Source of the DNA: Gari tellinella
Taxonomy: Eukaryota; Mollusca; Bivalvia; Cardiida; Psammobiidae
Assembly (NCBI GenBank): GCA_922989275.2
Contig: OV277867.1
Location: 45,188,070 to 45,252,069 of the forward strand
Direction of reading: 5' to 3'
Length of the DNA: 64,000 bases
A program made the position numbers and the translations under genes. Position 1 is the stretch's first letter. Each line of letters starts with the position of its first letter. The notes under the pieces were generated by a model that was not told the origin of the DNA, made no database searches, and worked only from the letters and a program-made list of their open reading frames with translations. Positions 60,546-64,000 of the stretch are shown here, in pieces.

Positions 60546-61524
60546 CCTGTATGCAGTAAATCGATCTTTTTCGTACCTTATCGATGAGTAATAATTGCAG
60601 GACCTTCATGAATGTTGCTTTTAGGATAAAATCTAGGATCTAAGACCATATTGTCATCAGCTGTCCGTTTTCCTTTAACCAAATCAGACCATTATAATGG
60701 TATTTAATGCACAGAAATGAATTACCCAATTAGAGTTAAGTCCCCTAATTAAGAATGCTTCAATGTGGGCACATCAAATTGGCAATCGAAATCTGGTGTA
60801 ATGCATGTACATGTATATCAAATTTCAATGAAATCTGTCAGACCATTATGATGGCAATTATTTCACGGAAACGTATCGCCAAATCAAAGTTCTGAACCCT
60901 ATATCATTAATATCATGCCCTGATCAAATCAGCTATCAAACTCCACTTGACACTTGCTAATATGAATATGCATGTTAAATTTCGAAGAAACTGGACCATT
61001 ATTATGGCAGTTATTGTACAGAAACAAACTACCCAATCAGAGTTTAGTACAGCAAGTAATTACTAACATTTGATCAGGGATCAAACTCAGCTTGACAGTT
61101 GCCAATATGAATATGCATACCAAATTTGTATGAAGTCAGACCATTACAACACATCAACATTTATTGCATGGAAACAATCAGATGGACAGACAGACAAAGG
61201 TAACAAAATACATGTATATTACCAATCATTTCTTGGTGATAGCATAAAACCATAACAGACTGTCATTTGTCCATAGGTATGAATTTAAATTCTTTCATAT
61301 GATTTATATGTGCATTAAACCAATTGCCTGCCTTTGCAATACTTGAAAGTTGAAACCTTCAGATAATTACATGAATGAACAATTTTTTGAAATAAATATG
61401 ATATTTTACACCCTACTTAACCATTAATTGGCTAAGCTGAAGTATGCCTGTTCAATTAATATGCCTTAGCAAACAACCTTTAACCCAGCTGTATCATGTA
61501 CAGGTAGTTTGAATGGCAAAGATT

Positions 61525-61725
61525 TTAACTCTTTGCATGCTAGCGGCGGATATACATGTATCTGCCACAAAAAGTTTGGATCCTGATGAGACGCCACTTA
61601 ACGAGGCATCTCATCAGGATCCAAACTGTTTGACACTCTGACCATATTTTGAAAAGAAATTTAGAAAATTATATTTTTAGAACAATAGCAGAGACGAAAA
61701 AATTACCCAGCATGCAAATAATTAA
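61525..61725 (+). mobile_element. MITE family C (TTAA), intact
   Basis: TTAA-CTCTTTGCATGCTAGCGG .. CCCAGCATGCAAATAA-TTAA (61722-61725). The core at about 61566-61633 reads CAAAAAGTTTGGATCCTGAT..GAGACGCCACTTAACGAGGCATCTC..ATCAGGATCCAAACTGTTTG. TTAA is also present in the loop (CACTTAACGAG). Confidence 0.85.
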
Positions 61726-61946
61726 CTTTGCATGCTTGCGACAAAACCATACTTAACTTTGCAATATGTTTGGATCCGAAAGAGACGTTTAGTAACGTGA
61801 CATATCATCAGGATCCAAACTGTTTGAAATTCTTACCCTACCTTGAAAATAAACTTTGGCAAATTCTAATTTTCTAAAAGAAGATGACAATTGTTGCAGA
61901 AACCAATACACGTTAGAAAATAATGTTACTTAGCGTTCAAAGAGTA
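61722..61946 (+). mobile_element. MITE family C, sharing its TTAA with the preceding copy
   Basis: TTAA-CTTTGCATGCTTGCGAC .. TAGCGTTCAAAGAG-TAAA. The core reads GCAATATGTTTGGATCCGAA..AGAGACG..ACGTGACATATC..ATCAGGATCCAAACTGTTTG (about 61764-61831). Its first four bases are the last four of the 61525 element. Same orientation. Confidence 0.75.
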
Positions 61947-62203
61947 AAGTAGGTGAGATTTCTTTCTGCCCCAGAGGAGAAATGAATTACTGTCAGTTTG
62001 TCTGTCCTATTTCATGCCTAGTGGTTATGGACAAAATACTTACTACAGCATTACAGTAATACATTAGTAATAGAATAGGGACAATTGTAATGCTTGAAAA
62101 ACAATAGCTCATAAAAGACACCTTTTTCAGGTTTAGAGCAGGTTTACTAGTTGTTAGAACATAACTTTTACGGCTTTGACCATGCAGTTACTGTCCATGT
62201 CCA
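61947..62203. other. Unassigned DNA
   Basis: Nothing recognised except short AT-rich words. Confidence 0.3.
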
Positions 62204-62454
62204 TTAACCCCTTCCCCCATAGAAGCGCCTTTTAGCGCATTCAGTTTATTCTTGCCTTGAAGAAAATAGTTCCAATTTATACATTCATAAATATGTATAA
62301 TACAAAATATTTTCTATATTCTAGCAGATGATAGCTTAAAGCAGGCTGAAAGTAAAGCAGAATGCGCTTAAAGCGCATTCTGCTTTACTTTCAACCTGCT
62401 TTAAGTGGACACCTATATTCAATACTAGAGATATGCTATGTGGGAAAGGGTTAA
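62204..62454. mobile_element. MITE family B (TTAA), intact, perfect hairpin
   Basis: TTAA-CCCCTTCCCCCATAGAAG .. ATGCTATGTGGGAAAGGG-TTAA, TTAA exact at both ends. The core at 62331-62405 reads TAGCTTAAAGCAGGCTGAAAG..AGAATGCGCTTAAAGCGCATTCT..CTTTCAACCTGCTTTAAG. Confidence 0.85.
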
Positions 62455-62564
62455 CAGCACCAAAAGTATATTTTCCTGCACCCAGGCTTAAAGTAAAGCA
62501 GAAAACTCCTAAAGCAATTTAACAACCTGTCTTACACATTGGAGAAAGGCTGGGGTGGGGGGGG

Positions 62565-62832
62565 CTTAACCCATTATACCATAACCCTTTCCCCAATAGA
62601 AACGCCTTTTAGCGTATTCAGTTTATTCCTCCGCTCAAGAAAATAGTTCCAATTTAATCGATCATGAATATATAGTATAGGGAACATTTTCTATATTCTA
62701 GCACATGGAAGCTTAAAGCAGGCTGAAAGTAAAACAGAATGCGCCTTATGGCGCATTCTGTTTTACTTTCAACCTGCTTTAAGTGGTCACCTATATTCAA
62801 TACTAGAAACAGGCTATCAGGTAAAGGGTTAA
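62565..62832. mobile_element. MITE family B (TTAA) beside a solo B end
   Basis: A solo left end TTAA-CCCATTATACCAT (62566-62582) runs into a full B copy: AACCCTTTCCCCAATAGAAA .. GGCTATCAGGTAAAGGG-TTAA (62829-62832). The core at about 62710-62784 reads AGCTTAAAGCAGGCTGAAAG..AATGCGCCTTATGGCGCATT..CTTTCAACCTGCTTTAAG. 62455-62560 has a half L/B core and a G-rich run. Confidence 0.75.
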
Positions 62833-63514
62833 ATATGTCTTTCTACTTTACACTAAGGATAGTAGTCCTTATCTACGAAGCCTTTAACATTAAACGCAGA
62901 AGGCTAGATTTGGGGGTATTCAACCCTAATGGAAAACTTGAATTGCTCATTAAAAGTTTAAATGGTGAATTAGTTAAAGTGTTTGACTTCACACTAAACA
63001 GAAATATCTGTATTTCAAATGAGATCAATCTCAAAGTACAGCAAGACCCAGAAAAGACAGAGATTTGGTAATAAATTAGTGAAGTGTGCATCCAGTATTT
63101 TCAGCTAAAATCTATTTTTGTGATAATATTTTAAACAAATATTTAATCAATCTCTCAGAAGTCACTACTCTGTTCTTCTGTAAATAAGCTGCCTTCTCCA
63201 GCTCAAGTAGGCTCCTTTGATAAAGTTTGACTTGAAATAAGAAACTTGCAGCTCCTCAAACTGGCTCTATACCATTACAATCTAATTAACTTTCAATTGA
63301 CTACACTCTACTGAGGATATCACAAATTTAATTTTCTCACATAACTACCCCTGTTTTCAATAGCAAACAGTGATCGCAAATATCCTTGTCTCTAGCATGC
63401 GTGAGATCAATTTGATGACATCACTTTATAACGCCATTGTTTATAAAGGCGTGCTTACGTTACTGGGATTAAAAAAAGGCCTATTGCTTTAAAGAATAGC
63501 TTAAAATCGTTGGC
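62833..63514. other. Unassigned DNA
   Basis: The 110-codon frame that begins inside the B element (62739-63071) has no recognisable domain and is not called. No exon signals. Confidence 0.35.
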
Positions 63515-64000
63515 TATGTCATCATCATCATCATCATTGGTATTAAGATTAACGTGCAGGGGCAGGAGCGTCATCCACATCAGTGGGCCCCCTTCAAAGT
63601 AGCTGGCTAACTGCACGCATAGCAGATCTCCATGCATCTCTTTCACAAGGATCGACTTTCAAGAGTTTCCACTCTCATCTGTCCCTCTCTGCCAATGCCT
63701 GCCACATCATCTTGGGCCGCCCTGGCCCACGTCTACCCTCCATCTGTATGTCACAGACTGTCTTTATGGCACCACTAGAGCGTTCAACATGTCTGAACCA
63801 GCTAAACCTTTTTTCTCTTAGAATGATGTCCAGGTCATCTAGACCAAGCCGTGTCAATAGTTGGATTGATGTTACAGTAGCCACAGCCTCTGGCTTTACA
63901 TTGCAGACCTGTCTGATCATGACACTGTCGTTGCGTCGTACATGCTGGAGATTTAAACTTGTCAAGGGCCAAGTCTCACTTGAGTGGAGCATTGCATTCC
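63515..64000 (-). pseudogene. Non-LTR retrotransposon 3' end (reverse transcriptase C-terminal region), broken
   Basis: On the minus strand the frame from the window edge reads SSETWPLT, then MIRQVCNVK, then GLDDLDIILREKRFSWFRHVERSSG and GRRGPGRPKMMWQALAERDR. This is the order found C-terminal of the polymerase domain in LINE-type ORF2 proteins: SETW, a D-x-L-x-x-R-R-x-W-x-x-H-V-x-R segment, then GRRGPGRPK-x-x-W. An in-frame TGA follows at about 63674. The same frame continues with DPCERDAWRSAMRAVSQLL, another TGA, then RGPTDVDDAPAPAR and a stop. A (GAT)n tail at 63516-63537 ends the element. The 5' part lies beyond the window. Two stops make this copy inactive. Confidence 0.85.

Larger units (their letters stand above)
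57662..60674. mobile_element. 3.0-kb TTAA transposon (Kolobok-like?) with promoter-like inverted ends
   Basis: TTAA (57658-57661)-AGGGAAATGGACAGCTGGTGA at the left; TCATCAGCTGTCCGTTTTCCT-TTAA (60675-60678) at the right. The ends are inverted repeats of about 21 bp. Further in, both arms repeat a common plan: a CCGCCAT(T/A)TTG word and a TGTGACG word in the same order and orientation relative to the end. AGGG termini with TTAA duplication fit Kolobok-type elements, though piggyBac-like elements also use TTAA. No transposase is visible. Contents: a degenerate ballast-domain frame at 57959-58260, C-like hairpins at 58740-59530, and a 307-bp tandem duplication. Joining the flanks across a single TTAA restores the tandem monomer. 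Confidence 0.75.
57540..61210. repeat. About 150-bp tandem repeat element interrupted by a transposon
   Basis: Units contain CAAACTCAGCTTGACACTTG, AATATGAATATGCATACCAAA, TCAGACCATTATAATGGCA and ACAAACTACCCAATCAGAGTT. GACCATTA recurs near 60687, 60842, 60992 and 61139 (about 150 bp). One partial unit lies left of 57662 and three to four lie right of 60674. GGACAGACAGAC closes it at about 61183-61194. Confidence 0.65.

Noticed and set aside
62739..63071. 110-codon plus-strand frame as a gene
   Set aside because: Its start lies within a B MITE hairpin and it has no recognisable domain or splice signals.

Overview
This is AT-rich animal DNA with almost no coding sequence. It looks like a bivalve mollusc, on these grounds: the tandem-repeat elements ending in GGTGAGCT or GGGGGCATAA, the dense short palindrome-cored DNA transposons (MITEs), the tRNA-headed SINEs, and a decayed copy of the cysteine-rich P2X7 C-terminal-type domain that is multiplied in invertebrates. 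The species is not proven; a dreissenid or other heterodont is a guess. No rRNA, intact tRNA, CRISPR or prokaryotic operon structure is visible.

Genes. The best genic signal is a split gene on the minus strand. A candidate first coding exon (MDYS, 52674-52685, good Kozak context, GT donor, phase 0) is followed about 8.3 kb away by a convincing 55-bp internal exon (44300-44354). About 24 kb further on there is another exon-like segment (about 19853-20036) with a GTAAGT donor. If they belong together, most of the window is intron. A non-LTR retrotransposon 3' end (minus, 63515-64000, broken by stops) runs off the right edge. A degenerate P2X7-ballast-like reading frame lies inside a 3.0-kb TTAA-flanked transposon at 57662-60674.

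Repeats. Much of the rest is mobile DNA. (i) TTAA-flanked, piggyBac-like MITEs of 190-300 bp occur in at least three core types: A, core GAAGACC..GGTCTTC; B, core AAAGCAGG..CCTGCTTT; C, core GGATCC..GGATCC. Most carry a perfect or near-perfect central hairpin. (ii) CAGGG-ended, 6-bp-TSD hAT-like MITEs (D and I). (iii) TA-flanked mariner/pogo-like MITEs (H, J, M). (iv) Two SINE copies with target duplications. (v) Helitron/HINE-like elements carrying 145-165-bp tandem arrays (4.7-5.9, 6.7-7.8, 11.3-13.2, 25.7-26.5 and 55.0-56.7 kb). (vi) Large foldbacks at 34.3-35.0, 37.5, 42.6 and 43.5 kb.

Layout. 0-4.5 kb: MITEs A/B, a tandem dimer and a SINE. 4.7-7.8 kb: two arrays. 8-11 kb: MITEs B/C/D. 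11.1-13.3 kb: array F inside a D element. 14-25 kb: MITEs and one exon-like segment. 25.7-26.5 kb: array E2. 28-34 kb: short F, MITEs, second SINE. 34.3-35.0 kb: foldback with two convergent tRNA-like promoters. 35-44 kb: MITEs and large palindromes. 44.3 kb: exon. 44.9-47.7 kb: nested TIR elements. 48-54 kb: nested TTAA MITEs and candidate exon 1. 55-56.7 kb: array E3. 57.5-61.2 kb: an array interrupted by the 3-kb transposon. 61.5-62.8 kb: MITEs. 63.5-64 kb: LINE end.

The most informative structures are the nested ones, because they expose exact insertion sites: TTAA elements sitting in the TTAA loop of other elements' palindromes, two elements sharing one TTAA, and the 3-kb transposon inside a tandem array with a reconstructable empty site.
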